From assembly GCA_030268105.1 (NCBI GenBank), contig BSDZ01000017.1, positions 3,390,001 to 3,454,000 on the forward strand: a DNA stretch of 64,000 nucleotides, read 5' to 3'. The stretch comes from Volvox africanus (lineage: Eukaryota > Chlorophyta > Chlorophyceae > Chlamydomonadales > Volvocaceae). The notes under the pieces were generated by a model. The model was not told where the DNA came from. It saw only the letters and a list, made by a program, of their open reading frames with translations, and did no database searches. The translations under genes and the position numbers were made by a program. Of this stretch, positions 1-10,263 are shown piece after piece (the stretch's first letter is position 1; every line of letters starts with the position of its first letter).

Positions 1-803
1 CCGCCGACGCGTAGGTCGACGCGATCCTACGAGGCGAAGTGCTTTTGTGATGAACGCATTACATATGAATGAATCTGCATGATATAAATGTATTCGCATA
101 CATTTATATATGCATCTGGCATGTTGTCATTATCCATCGCGACATCGCATCATGGCAAATCCGCCTAGCATGCATGAATAACCGAAGCATTGAAGTGCGC
201 ATTATGCTCGTGCTACAAAACGATAAGTAATATTATCTGATATAATATTACTTCATTTAAGCACACGTTGAGAGCGCCGCACTCGTCGCGATACATGCCC
301 TGCAACCGGATATCGTTATCCGGACCCTTGCATCATGCGAATGCCGGAAAGGCTTATACGTTGTTATGCGTAGACATCGCCTAGACGCAGTAGGGTTGTC
401 ACATCTAGGATTGGCCTCCTGATGTGAATCGTACGGCATTGCGATGCTGCGAGTATAACAGATGCGAGGACGGCCAAGCAGAAGAAGACATTCGATACCG
501 GAGAACACTCGTGTGTTCTATATTACTATTGCTATACACTATTCTACTTAGCCCGAGCTAAGCCTGAACTTCGCTAATCACCGCCGCGTGATGATTGCTT
601 GCTTCCGGCGCTGACGGCGATTTCGTCCATTGCATCGTTCCTATCTGTAAGACTGTAAGTTATATCTCTCTTCGTCTTGAAGTCTTCCGCTGTCTCTGTT
701 TGCTCTCGCTTGCCTTGCTGTACTTGCAAGTGCTCGCGCATCGGTGTCGAAAGTCTCCAGACGTGCAGATACTTATGAGCAAACGCGAACGAGAGGTACA
801 ACA
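1..803 (+). repeat. 5' LTR of element A (lacks its first 21 bases)
   Basis: Position 1 matches position 6647 of the 3' LTR, and the LTR ends with ACAACA at 798-803, giving a full length of 824 bp. It should carry the promoter of the element. It contains three hairpins also found in related LTRs. It differs from its own 3' LTR at many sites, for example near 111, 208 and 470-545. Confidence 0.93.
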
Positions 804-806
804 ATT

Positions 807-818
807 TGGTATCGAGAC
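807..818 (+). other. Primer-binding site of element A
   Basis: TGGTATCGAGAC starts 3 bases after the LTR end and begins with TGG, as expected for pairing with the CCA end of a tRNA. The same 12-mer at the same distance occurs in B (minus strand), C, D and the diverged element F (11383-11394). The implied tRNA acceptor would begin ATCGAGA, with an A1:U72 pair that is typical of eukaryotic initiator tRNA; the tRNA identity is inference. Confidence 0.75.
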
Positions 819-870
819 AGGTTCGTTGCCTAACTGTCTCTCTTTGTCTAATCGGAAGTAGGTTCTTTCT

Positions 871-966
871 ATGGCGAGTTCCAGCGACGAACCACGAGGA
901 CCGCTAGATACTTTTGCCGAAGACCTAGGCCGCGCCGTTTTGGACGCCGCCGCTTCCGGTTTGTAA
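871..966 (+). CDS. Leader micro-ORF of element A (31 aa) or first gag exon
   Basis: A short acidic ORF between the primer-binding site and gag, ending DAAASGL-stop. It is kept in B (10264-10359, minus), C (49304-49399) and D (52937-53032), with the stop as TAA in A and B but TGA in C and D. The diverged element F has an equivalent 35-residue ORF (11527-11634) ending AAATTGL-stop. It may be a regulatory upstream ORF. Alternatively it is a 5' gag exon: splicing from GT at 963 (after GGT TT) or at 959 to the AGs before 1041 or 1030 would join it in frame to an open stretch that begins near 1041. No transcript evidence is available. Confidence 0.5.
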   Translation: MASSSDEPRGPLDTFAEDLGRAVLDAAASGL

Positions 967-1269
967 TTGTTTAATTGCTTTTGCTTAGATTGCTGCACTT
1001 GTTGTGTAAGTGTACGCTCTGAGTCGCAGGTAATCTCAGTGCACCGGCATTGCTTGCCGCGGCGACTGAGACTGGCTTTCGTCCAGACCACTTGGCGACT
1101 CTCATTGCCCAAACTACAGAGATCAGGACTCAGCTGGGCAAGTACTTGCTGAGTTTGCTGAATCTTCTCAAGAGTACTGTCGGTAGGCTCACCGAATCGC
1201 TTTGTACTCTTGCCTTTGCGATAGAAGTCGGCTTCTATTACGCAAAACTAGGGTATCGTTTCGTGCTCC

Positions 1270-2505
1270 ATGTCCGCGGAACACGACGATACGCCGCACA
1301 CTAGCCTAGCTAGCCAACCCGATTTCGTTGTAGCTGCTAGAGCGCCGGATAGAGGTCTTGAGACTGTTGGCGCGCGAGCCACTCAAGAGCCCCTTTTCCT
1401 TCAGACCCCTGCTCACTTAATTGTGCCGCATTCAGCAGTGAACACGAATATGGACAACACTGCTGGACCAAGGGTTCTGCCATTACCTCAAGCTCGAGGG
1501 CATGATGACATCCCTGAGGTGATGAGATTGTCGATTCCCGTTCCTAGGCTCAATATTTCGCTGACCGACAAGACACCAGGGCATAGCATAGCCGATGCAA
1601 CTCGTGCGTACGTGCGTGACGCTAAAAAGTACCTCCAAGCTGTTCATGGTGGCGATAATGACGGTATCAGGTGTCTCTTCGTTGGTAACACCCTCGAGGG
1701 CGCAGCGAAGGACTGGTATCGCAATTGGACCAACGCCCGAGGCAGCTATACTTTTGACGAGTTGATCGCCGCTTTGCTCGCACGATTCGCTACTGAGGTT
1801 CAAGCACGCGATGTGGAAGCTCGTAACGTTTTGGCAGCGGGTAGCTACCACATGCGTCGGGATGAAAATGTACCTGCGTACCAGTCACGCTTCGAAGCAC
1901 TTGTGACTCCCATTGCTGACCTCACCGAATCTGAGCGTGTCTTTTGGTTTAGGCGAGGCCTAACGAAACTTTTGGCTAAATGGTGCGCCACTGACTTGGT
2001 TGGAGCGCAGATCAAGTCGTATGACGCGTTGGTCGCTTTCGCTAAGGGCGCGGAGATACGACTCCTTGCCGGTGAGGAAGAAGTCAAGTCTGCCCCTCGT
2101 GCAAATGCCGTGCAAGTGCAGGATCCGCTTGGGGAAGCTGTGGCTCTCGACCAGGACCTCGGCGCGACCCGCCCCACGCCTACTGCCGCGACGCGACGCA
2201 GCAACGGGCAACGCAAGGCGCGCGGGGGCGCTAGCTCGGGTGTCCGTGGTACAGGAGGAGCAGGTCCGAGCTCGGACCCAGCTAGGAACAGGAAGCGTGG
2301 TGGTGCGCCGTCGTCGGCAGCCGCACAGCGTTCCGACCCCAACGCGAAGCGTACTCGTACGGACGACACATTTATGCCAAAATGGAATTGCAATCGTTCC
2401 GAATTTGAGCGTCGAAAATTGGCCAACGTTTGTCTACGGTGTGCGGAGAGCCATTCTACGAAGGATTGCCCTCTAATGCCGCCGTTTGTACCTCAGCCGA
2501 AATAG
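1270..2505 (+). CDS. gag: Gag polyprotein, element A (411 aa)
   Basis: Structural protein expected to form the cytoplasmic virus-like particle that packages element RNA. Residues about 85-270 resemble the retrotransposon Gag capsid domain (conserved W at the DWYRNW motif, then SRFEALV and ERVFWFRRGL). A basic, Ser/Gly-rich stretch precedes a C-terminal zinc knuckle, VCLRCAESHSTKDC. Its spacing is C-x2-C-x3-H-x4-C, one residue shorter than the usual x4. The start is the first ATG of the frame. The ORF ends in TAG at 2503-2505 and the frame stays open downstream into pol with no other stop. The protein is identical in length and almost identical in sequence to gag of B and D. Confidence 0.93.
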   Translation: MSAEHDDTPHTSLASQPDFVVAARAPDRGLETVGARATQEPLFLQTPAHLIVPHSAVNTNMDNTAGPRVLPLPQARGHDDIPEVMRLSIPVPRLNISLTDKTPGHSIADATRAYVRDAKKYLQAVHGGDNDGIRCLFVGNTLEGAAKDWYRNWTNARGSYTFDELIAALLARFATEVQARDVEARNVLAAGSYHMRRDENVPAYQSRFEALVTPIADLTESERVFWFRRGLTKLLAKWCATDLVGAQIKSYDALVAFAKGAEIRLLAGEEEVKSAPRANAVQVQDPLGEAVALDQDLGATRPTPTAATRRSNGQRKARGGASSGVRGTGGAGPSSDPARNRKRGGAPSSAAAQRSDPNAKRTRTDDTFMPKWNCNRSEFERRKLANVCLRCAESHSTKDCPLMPPFVPQPK

Positions 2506-2544
2506 GGGCTTGCCCGGGTTCCTGTGGAGGGGGCACCACCCGGG
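2503..2544 (+). promoter_or_regulatory. Candidate UAG readthrough signal between gag and pol
   Basis: Gag and pol share one frame and are separated only by TAG at 2503-2505. Seven bases later CCCGGG (2513-2518) can pair with CCCGGG (2539-2544) over a 20-base loop. B and C keep the same arrangement; D has CCTGGG in the second arm, which still pairs through one G-U. D also lacks the GTG that could start pol in A. Gammaretroviruses use UAG readthrough stimulated by a downstream structure about 8 bases away; use of the same mechanism here is inference. Confidence 0.6.
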
Positions 2545-5500
2545 ATTTCTGAACTAACGCGTGGTCGGTGGTCATCCTTACGGCCAGCCGTTAAGGCATT
2601 GTTGCCTTGTGTACTTGGACACATCGAGCGAGTCATTGCGCGACGCATCACGCTTGACGGACGCACGGGACTTCTCTGCTTCGACCCGTTGTGTAATTTG
2701 TTTACACCTCGCCGTCCCCTGTCGTCTATCGATCTGTCTAACCACGTGGTTTTGTTCATCCCCTCGTCTCTGCGTGAGATGTCGGAACAGTTGGCCATAT
2801 ACAGGAGATGTAGGCGTCAATATCCAGGCACTGCCGCATGTGTATTACTCCCTGCTTTCTGTCGGCGCAAGGCAGAGGCATCGTTAAGGGGTATGCGGCA
2901 TGTCCACCGGTTCGAGCCGGGCACCGTTTTGTTTAATGGTGTGGATTGGGAGGGTACGCTGGCTCCGTGGCCATGCCTATCCTACTCGGTTGACGTTTGG
3001 TACGAAGCTCCTGATGGGGGTGCCGTTGGTTACGGACCCGCCTTAAGTGCACTGACGTTGTCTGCTGGGCAGTCGCTCGTAGATAACCGTGTCCCTGTGG
3101 TTCAGATCGGTTTGAATGGCCGTACTCTGAAGGCACTTGTTGACACCGGTGCCAGCGACGACTTCATCTCTGTCGCAGAGGTGAACGCGCTGGGGTTGTC
3201 CCCAGAGTCGTCTGATTGTCCACAGGTTACCCTTGCTGACGGGGGTAAGCATCCCATCGTGGGCAGGATTACCCTTAGCCTATCGATAGGCCCTTTGCGT
3301 GTTGTGACCCGGCCGTACGTGCTGCAGGGCTTAGCAGAGACTGCACCGTACATAATGGGGTCGTCGACATTACGACAGTACCGCGCGCGCATCGACATGG
3401 AGACCGCAACCCTGCATATGTGCAAGGGTACTCTGTCGATTAAGGTACCTTTCCTGTCGTTCGAATATGTCACACCAAAGGAGGGCGAAACTGAGGCGGT
3501 GCCTATGGTTAATTTCGCTGTGACCGCAATGGCCGCGCGAATCGAACCAGAGCTAGTCGGGCGTAAGGAGGCCGTCCGTTTGTTACGGAAGGGTGCCCAC
3601 GGACTGCTTTTAAGGCCGCGGGTGAGCTGTTGTGTCACCACCGCGCAGATTTCTGCGGATCCTGAGGTTGAGGCCCTACTGTCGCAGTATGAGGACGTCT
3701 TTAAAGATATCCCTGGCCTACCACCTATGCGTCCTGTTGATCACACAATCCCTCTCATGCCTGGAGCGCAGCCTACGGCCCGGCCAATGTACAGGTTGAG
3801 TCCATTGGAACTGGACGAGGTGAAGCGCCAGGTGACGGATTTGCTCGCGAAGGGTATGATACGCCCCAGCACATCCCCGTATTCTGCACCGATTTTGTTT
3901 GTCGGTAAGAAGGATGGGACCTTGCGCATGTGCATCGATTACCGGGGGTTAAATGCGAATACGGTGAAAAATCGCTACCCTTTGCCACGCGTTGACGACC
4001 TGTTGGATAAGCTGAAGGGCTCGGCTTATTTTTCCTCAATTGACTTACAACAGGGCTACAATCAGATTCGCATCGCTGCCTCTGATATCCCGAAAACCGC
4101 TTTTCGGACGCCCTTCGGTCACTTTGAGTATACGGTCCTATCGTTTGGTTTGACTAATGCCCCTGCGACGTTTCAGGCGGTTATGGACCGAATGTTTAGG
4201 CCGTTTATCGACAGGTTCGTTGTTTGCTACCTGGATGACATCTTGGTATATTCTAAGACGCGCGAGGAGCACTTGGAGCATCTGCGGCTCGTGCTCGACG
4301 TTATGAGGCGGGAGCAATTGTTTGCTAAACGCGCCAAATGCTTTTGGGCGCAGCCTCAGGTGGAATATTTGGGCCACATTGTATCTGCCACCGGTGTGAA
4401 GATGGACCCGCGGAAGGTCGCCGTGGTTCGCGATTGGCCCGCGCCTCAGAACCTCACGGAGCTGCGTAAGTTCCTTGGCTTGACCAATTATTTCCGGAAG
4501 TTCATTGAAAAATATTCCATCATTGCGGCCCCGCTTACTAACTTAACTCGCAAAGGTGTTTTCGTTTCGCTCGAGTCGTGGACGTCGCAATGCCAGCGGG
4601 CATTCGAAGAGCTCAAACGAATCGTTGCCGAAGATGTCACCCTTGCATTCCCTGATTACTCGTTGCCATTTCGTGTTGAGGTAGTGTCTGATGCCTCAAT
4701 ATTTGGAAGCGGCGCTGTATTGTTACAGGAAGGGCGACCGATCGCCTTCACGAGTAAGAAGTTTTCTGGTGCGGAGATTCGCTACACCACCGGGGAACAG
4801 GAGCTTCTGGCCGTGCTGCATGCTTTAAAGGAATGGCGCTGTTACCTCGAGGGACGCCTGTTTACTTTAAAGACTGACCATAAGCCCCTAACGTTTTTGC
4901 AAAGCGTTCCAACGTTGAACCGCCGTCAAGCTAGGTGGATGGAATATCTAGCTAGGTTCAACTGCACCTGGGAGTATATTTCTGGTAAATTGAATATTGC
5001 CGATGCTCTCAGTCGACATCCGTCGCTACACGCTGCAATTTTGACAGCGCCCGTCGTGCGGCCGCGTAGCGAGGAGGTTCCGATCGCGACGGACCTCGCG
5101 GAGCGGTTGAAGGTTGCCTACAACGCAGACGCTTGGTTCGCGGACCCGGCTAATGTAGAAAACCTTCGCAAGCAGAATGGCCTTTGGCTACGGACGGAGG
5201 GTGCAGCTACGCAAATCGTCGTTCCGAACGACGACGCGCTATGCTACGACATCCTTGCGCGGTTCCACGAGGACCCGTTAGCAGGACACCCTGGTAGCAA
5301 GCGATTGATCGACTTGGTGCAACGTTCCTTTTGGTGGCCTCGTTTGGCTATGGATGCGGCGAACTTCGTCCAGACATGCAGTCTGTGCCAGCGCAATAAG
5401 GCTTTGTCCGGTAAGGGCCATGGGTTGTTGCAACCGTTGCCTGTCCCGGATGCGCCTTGGGAAAGTGTTTCCATGGACTTCGTAGTCGCGCTGCCCAAAA

Positions 5501-6597
5501 CTGAGGGGGGATACGATGCGGTGTTCGTAATGGTCGATCGTCTGACTAAGATGGTTCACCTAGCACCATGCACATCATCCTGCACGGCTGAGCAAACCGC
5601 ACGTTTGTTTTTCGATAATGTGGTTCGGTTACACGGGATTCCCAAAAATGTGATCTCGGACCGCGGTGGACAGTTCACGTCTAAGTTTTGGGAAGCGCTC
5701 TGCAAGCTAGTTGGCATGCGCGTCAACCTGAGCACAGCGTACCACCCGCAGACTGATGGTCAAACCGAACGCACAAACCGCACGTTGGGTGATATGTTGC
5801 GCAATTATGCTGGTCGCACACCACTCGTCTGGGATACGTATTTGACTGCGGCAGAATTCGCGCTTAACAACGCTGTTAACCGCTCTACAGGCAAAAGTCC
5901 GTTCTTTCTTAACTACGGATTTCATCCCGCGCTACCCGTGTGGCGTGAGTTGGAAGTGAACGTGCCTGCTGCTAAACTTTTTGCCAAGTCTTTTATGTCC
6001 CGAATCACAGACGCGAAGTCGTGTTTGGACGCGGCGCAGCAACGAACGACGGAATACTATAACAAATCTAAGCAGGATGTGACGTTTTCGGAAGGGCAAC
6101 TCGTGTTGCTAAGCACCAAGAACTTGCGTTCCTTGGCCGACGGATCCCGAAAACTCTTACCCCGCTGGATTGGTCCGTATCCTGTCGTGCGCATGGTTGG
6201 GAATGTGGCTGTGGAGCTTGCATTGCCCACTGATATGACCATTCACCCCACGTTTCACGTATCGCTTGTTCGTCCGTATTGTAGTACGGAACCCGTCCCT
6301 GAGCCTGCTAATGCCCCCACAGCGATCGAACCAGTTCCCGAGACCTGGATCGCTGGTAAACAGAAGTTTTACGATGTGGAGCGGGTGTTAGATTATCGCG
6401 CGCGTCGTGTGGGCCGACACCGACGTAAGCAAACAGTACACGAGTACTTGGTTAAGTGGACAGGGTATATCGACGAGCACAACTCATGGGAACCGGCACG
6501 CAACTTCTCACAGGACATGAAACCCCTGCTCGAAGAAGCCCGCAAACGTGCCACACAAGCCAATGACCCCTGCAGTCGATGCTGTATGATGCAGTGA
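2506..6597 (+). CDS. pol: Pol polyprotein, element A (protease-RT-RNase H-integrase-chromodomain)
   Basis: Enzymes for processing, reverse transcription and integration. Numbering from the GTG at 2524: aspartic protease [10 protein letters not shown] with catalytic D207; reverse transcriptase with YLDD at 569-572; RNase H with D723; integrase zinc-binding H-H-C-C region ([10 protein letters not shown] ... CSLCQRNK); integrase triad D985, D1046, E1082 with D-60-D-35-E spacing; chromodomain from about 1283 (YDVERVLDY ... EYLVKWTGY ... SWEPARNF). No stop or frameshift before the end. The last codons are odd: A reads GCCAATGA where D reads GCCCAATGA. This one-base loss replaces the normal ATQAQ end by a ten-residue tail ending at 6597. 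Expression is probably as Gag-Pol through the UAG, because no ATG starts this frame near 2506. Confidence 0.93.
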   Translation, partial: GLARVPVEGAPPGISELTRGRWSSLRPAVKALLPCVLGHIERVIARRITLDGRTGLLCFDPLCNLFTPRRPLSSIDLSNHVVLFIPSSLREMSEQLAIYRRCRRQYPGTAACVLLPAFCRRKAEASLRGMRHVHRFEPGTVLFNGVDWEGTLAPWPCLSYSVDVWYEAPDGGAVGYGPALSALTLSAGQSLVDNRVPVVQIGLNGRTLKALVDTGASDDFISVAEVNALGLSPESSDCPQVTLADGGKHPIVGRITLSLSIGPLRVVTRPYVLQGLAETAPYIMGSSTLRQYRARIDMETATLHMCKGTLSIKVPFLSFEYVTPKEGETEAVPMVNFAVTAMAARIEPELVGRKEAVRLLRKGAHGLLLRPRVSCCVTTAQISADPEVEALLSQYEDVFKDIPGLPPMRPVDHTIPLMPGAQPTARPMYRLSPLELDEVKRQVTDLLAKGMIRPSTSPYSAPILFVGKKDGTLRMCIDYRGLNANTVKNRYPLPRVDDLLDKLKGSAYFSSIDLQQGYNQIRIAASDIPKTAFRTPFGHFEYTVLSFGLTNAPATFQAVMDRMFRPFIDRFVVCYLDDILVYSKTREEHLEHLRLVLDVMRREQLFAKRAKCFWAQPQVEYLGHIVSATGVKMDPRKVAVVRDWPAPQNLTELRKFLGLTNYFRKFIEKYSIIAAPLTNLTRKGVFVSLESWTSQCQRAFEELKRIVAEDVTLAFPDYSLPFRVEVVSDASIFGSGAVLLQEGRPIAFTSKKFSGAEIRYTTGEQELLAVLHALKEWRCYLEGRLFTLKTDHKPLTFLQSVPTLNRRQARWMEYLARFNCTWEYISGKLNIADALSRHPSLHAAILTAPVVRPRSEEVPIATDLAERLKVAYNADAWFADPANVENLRKQNGLWLRTEGAATQIVVPNDDALCYDILARFHEDPLAGHPGSKRLIDLVQRSFWWPRLAMDAANFVQTCSLCQRNKALSGKGHGLLQPLPVPDAPWESVSMDFVVALPKTEGGYDAVFVMVDRLTKMVHLAPCTSSCTAEQTARLFFDNVVRLHGIPKNVISDRGGQFTSKFWEALCKLVGMRVNLSTAYHPQTDGQTERTNRTLGDMLRNYAGRTPLVWDTYLTAAEFALNNAVNRSTGKSPFFLNYGFHPALPVWRELEVNVPAAKLFAKSFMSRITDAKSCLDAAQQRTTEYYNKSKQDVTFSEGQLVLLSTKNLRSLADGSRKLLPRWIGPYPVVRMVGNVAVELALPTDMTIHPTFHVSLVRPYCSTEPVPEPANAPTAIEPVPETWIAGKQKFYDVERVLDYRARRVGRHRRKQTVHEYLVKWTGYIDEHNSWEPARNFSQDMKPLLEEARKRATQANDPCSRCCMMQ

Positions 6598-6607
6598 GGA
6601 CGCTGCA

Positions 6608-6625
6608 TACGGGAGGGGGGATAAT
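6608..6625 (+). other. Polypurine tract of element A
   Basis: A purine run (GGGAGGGGGGATAA) lies directly before the 3' LTR, the expected plus-strand primer. The same tract precedes the LTRs at 19104, 58693 and 62537. Element F has GAGGGGGAACAA before 17502. Confidence 0.8.
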
Positions 6626-7449
6626 TGTTGTGCTACGGTTCATTTCCCGCCGACGCGTAGGTCGACGCGATCCTACGAGGCGAAGTGCTTTTGTGATGAA
6701 CGCATTACATATGAATGAATCTGCATGATATAAATGTATTCGCATACATTTATATATGCATTTGGCATGTTGTCATTATCCATCGCGACATCGCATCATG
6801 GCAAATCCGCCTAGCATGCATGAATAACCGAAGCATTGAAGTGCGCATTATGCTCGTGCTACAAAACAATAAGTAATATTATCTGATATAATATTACTTC
6901 ATTTAAGCACACGTTGAGAGCGCCGCACTCGTCGCGATACATGCCCTGCAACCGGATATCGTTATCCGGACCCTTGCATCATGCGAATGCCGGAAAGGCT
7001 TATACGTTGTTATGCGTAGACATCGCCTAGACGCAGTAGGGTTGTCACATCTAGGATCGGCCTCCTAATGTGAATCGTACGGCATTGCGATGCTGCGAGT
7101 ATAACAGATGCGAGGACGGCTAAGCTAGATAAGACATTCGATACCGGAGAACACTTGTGTGTTCTACATTACTATTACTATACGATATTCTACTTAGCCC
7201 GAGCTAAGCCTGAACTTCGCTAATCACCGCCGCGTGATGATTGCTTGCTTCCGGCGCTGACGGCGATTTCGTTCATTGCATCATTCCGACCTGTAAGACC
7301 GTAAGTTATATCTCTCTTCGTCTTGAAGTCTTCCGCTGTCTCTGTTTGCCCTCGCTTGCCTTGCTGTATTTGCAAGTGCTCGCGCATCGGTGTCGATAGT
7401 CTCCAGACGTGCAGATACTTATGAGCAAACGCGAACGAGAGGTACAACA
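6626..7449 (+). repeat. 3' LTR of element A (824 bp)
   Basis: Starts TGTTGTGC and ends ACAACA. It contains perfect hairpins at 6728-6755 (12-bp stem, TCGC loop), 6871-6899 (12-bp stem, CTGAT loop) and 6952-6969 (7-bp stem, TCGT loop). The right end joins inverted pol sequence of element B without any filler, as expected for an integrase junction. Confidence 0.95.
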
Positions 7450-8724
7450 GGCCGTAGGCTGCGCTCCAGGCATGAGAGGGATTGTGTGATCAACAGGACG
7501 CATAGGTGGTAGGCCAGGGATATCTTTAAAGACGTCCTCATACTGCGACAGTAGGGCCTCAACCTCAGGATCCGCAGAAATCTGCGCGGTGGTGACACAA
7601 CAGCTCACCCGCGGCCTTAAAAGCAGTCCGTGGGCACCCTTCCGTAACAAACGGACGGCCTCCTTACGCCCGACTAGCTCTGGTTCGATTCGCGCGGCCA
7701 TTGCGGTCACAGCGAAATTAACCATAGGCACCGCCTCAGTTTCGCCCTCCTTTGGTGTGACATATTCGAACGACAGGAAAGGTACCTTAATCGACAGAGT
7801 ACCCTTGCACATATGCAGGGTTGCGGTCTCCATGTCGATGCGCGCGCGGTACTGTCGTAATGTCGACGACCCCATTATGTACGGTGCAGTCTCTGCTAAG
7901 CCCTGCAGCACGTACGGCCGGGTCACAACACGCAAAGGGCCTATCGATAGGCTAAGGGTAATCCTGCCCACGATGGGATGCTTACCCCCGTCAGCAAGGG
8001 TAACCTGTGGACAATCAGACGACTCTGGGGACAACCCCAGCGCGTTCACCTCTGCGACAGAGATGAAGTCGTCGCTGGCACCGGTGTCAACAAGTGCCTT
8101 CAGAGTACGGCCATTCAAACCGATCTGAACCACAGGGACACGGTTATCTACGAGCGACTGCCCAGCAGACAACGTCAGTGCACTTAAGGCGGGTCCGTAA
8201 CCAACGGCACCCCCATCAGGAGCTTCGTACCAAACGTCAACCGAGTAGGATAGGCATGGCCACGGAGCCAGCGTACCCTCCCAATCCACACCATTAAACA
8301 AAACGGTGCCCGGCTCGAACCGGTGGACATGCCGCATACCCCTTAACGATGCCTCTGCCTTGCGCCGACAGAAAGCAGGGAGTAATACACATGCGGCAGT
8401 GCCTGGATATTGACGCCTACATCTCCTGTATATGGCCAACTGTTCCGACATCTCACGCAGAGACGAGGGGATGAACAAAACCACGTGGTTAGACAGATCG
8501 ATAGACGACAGGGGACGGCGAGGTGTAAACAAATTACACAACGGGTCGAAGCAGAGAAGTCCCGTGCGTCCGTCAAGCGTGATGCGTCGCGCAATGACTC
8601 GCTCGATGTGTCCAAGTACACAAGGCAACAATGCCTTAACGGCTGGCCGTAAGGATGACCACCGACCACGCGTTAGTTCAGAAATCCCGGGTGGTGCCCC
8701 CTCCACAGGAACCCGGGCAAGCCC
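7450..8724 (-). pseudogene. pol: Pol 5' part of element B (protease region), cut by insertion of A
   Basis: Same frame as B gag and separated from it by TAG, as in A. It covers the N-terminal pol region and the aspartic protease ([10 protein letters not shown]) and stops at GAQPTA, just before the reverse transcriptase core, where the LTR of A begins. Within the retained part I see no stop or frameshift. The catalytic RT, RNase H and integrase parts are not in the window. Confidence 0.9.
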
Positions 8725-9960
8725 CTATTTCGGCTGAGGTACAAACGGCGGCATTAGAGGGCAATCCTTCGTAGAATGGCTCTCCGCACACCGTAGACAA
8801 ACGTTGGCCAATTTTCGACGCTCAAATTCGGAACGATTGCAATTCCATTTTGGCATAAATGTGTCGTCCGTACGAGTACGCTTCGCGTTGGGGTCGGAAC
8901 GCTGTGCGGCTGCCGACGACGGCGCACCACCACGCTTCCTGTTCCTAGCTGGGTCCGAGCTCGGACCTGCTCCTCCTGTACCACGGACACCCGAGCTAGC
9001 GCCCCCGCGCGCCTTGCGTTGCCCGTTGCTGCGTCGCGTCGCGGCAGTAGGCGTGGGGCGGGTCGCGCCGAGGTCCTGGTCGAGAGCCACAGCTTCCCCA
9101 AGCGGATCCTGCACTTGCACGGCATTTGCACGAGGGGCAGACTTGACTTCTTCCTCACCGGCAAGGAGTCGTATCTCCGCGCCCTTAGCAAAAGCGACCA
9201 ACGCGTCATACGACTTGATCTGCGCTCCAACCAAGTCAGTGGCGCACCATTTAGCCAAAAGTTTCGTTAGGCCTCGCCTAAACCAAAAGACACGCTCAGA
9301 TTCGGTGAGGTCAGCAATGGGAGTCACAAGTGCTTCGAAGCGTGACTGGTACGCAGGTACATTTTCATCCCGACGCATGTGGTAGCTACCCGCTGCCAAA
9401 ACGTTACGAGCTTCCACATCGCGTGCTTGAACCTCAGTAGCGAATCGTGCGAGCAAAGCGGCGATCAACTCGTCAAAAGTATAGCTGCCTCGGGCGTTGG
9501 TCCAATTGCGATACCAGTCCTTCGCTGCGCCCTCGAGGGTGTTACCAACGAAGAGACACCTGATACCGTCATTATCGCCACCATGAACAGCTTGGAGGTA
9601 CTTTTTAGCGTCACGCACGTACGCACGAGTTGCATCGGCTATGCTATGCCCTGGTGTCTTGTCGGTCAGCGAAATATTGAGCCTAGGAACGGGAATCGAC
9701 AATCTCATCACCTCAGGGATGTCATCATGCCCTCGAGCTTGAGGTAATGGCAGAACCCTTGGTCCAGCAGTGTTGTCCATATTCGTGTTCACTGCTGAAT
9801 GCGGCACAATTAAGTGAGCAGGGGTCTGAAGGAAAAGGGGCTCTTGAGTGGCTCGCGCGCCAACAGTCTCAAGACCTCTATCCGGCGCTCTAGCAGCTAC
9901 AACGAAATCGGGTTGGCTAGCTAGGCTAGTGTGCGGTGTATCGTCGTGTTCCGCGGACAT
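8725..9960 (-). CDS. gag: Gag polyprotein, element B (411 aa)
   Basis: Intact Gag ORF with the same capsid-like domain and C-x2-C-x3-H-x4-C zinc knuckle as element A; the two proteins look identical apart from silent changes. It ends in TAG followed by the same readthrough context. Because pol is interrupted downstream, this copy could make Gag but not a complete Gag-Pol. Confidence 0.92.
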   Translation of the reverse strand: MSAEHDDTPHTSLASQPDFVVAARAPDRGLETVGARATQEPLFLQTPAHLIVPHSAVNTNMDNTAGPRVLPLPQARGHDDIPEVMRLSIPVPRLNISLTDKTPGHSIADATRAYVRDAKKYLQAVHGGDNDGIRCLFVGNTLEGAAKDWYRNWTNARGSYTFDELIAALLARFATEVQARDVEARNVLAAGSYHMRRDENVPAYQSRFEALVTPIADLTESERVFWFRRGLTKLLAKWCATDLVGAQIKSYDALVAFAKGAEIRLLAGEEEVKSAPRANAVQVQDPLGEAVALDQDLGATRPTPTAATRRSNGQRKARGGASSGVRGTGGAGPSSDPARNRKRGGAPSSAAAQRSDPNAKRTRTDDTFMPKWNCNRSEFERRKLANVCLRCAESHSTKDCPLMPPFVPQPK

Positions 9961-10263
9961 GGAGCACGAAACGATACCCTAGTTTTGCGTAATAGAAGCC
10001 GACTTCTATCGCAAAGGCAAGAGTACAAAGCGATTCGGTGAGCCTACCGACAGTACTCTTGAGAAGATTCAGCAAACTCAGCAAGTAATTGCCCAGCTGA
10101 GTCCTGATCTCCGTAGTTTGAGCAATGAGAGTCGCCAACTGGTCCGGACGAACGCCGGTCTCAGTCGCCGCGGCAAGCAATACCGGTGCACTGAGATTAC
10201 CTGCGACTCAGAGCGTACACTTACACAACAAGTGCAGCAATCTAAGCAAAAGCAATTAAACAA

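Larger units (their letters stand above)
1..7449 (+). mobile_element. Element A: Ty3/gypsy chromovirus LTR retrotransposon, nearly full length
   Basis: Order: 5' LTR (first 21 bases lie before the window), primer-binding site, leader with a 31-codon ORF, gag, in-frame UAG, pol (protease, reverse transcriptase, RNase H, integrase, chromodomain), polypurine tract, 3' LTR. The domain order protease-RT-RNase H-integrase plus chromodomain defines Ty3/gypsy chromoviruses. The 3' LTR ends exactly at ACAACA and abuts the inverted pol of element B, so A is inserted in B; the expected 5-bp target duplication is gccgt (7450-7454). The two LTRs differ at roughly twenty positions by eye, which is unexpected beside gag and protease almost identical to B. 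Confidence 0.93.

Noticed and set aside
2524..2526. GTG as an independent start of pol
   Set aside because: The codon is GCG in the intact element D, and nuclear genes rarely start at GTG; readthrough of the gag UAG explains all copies.
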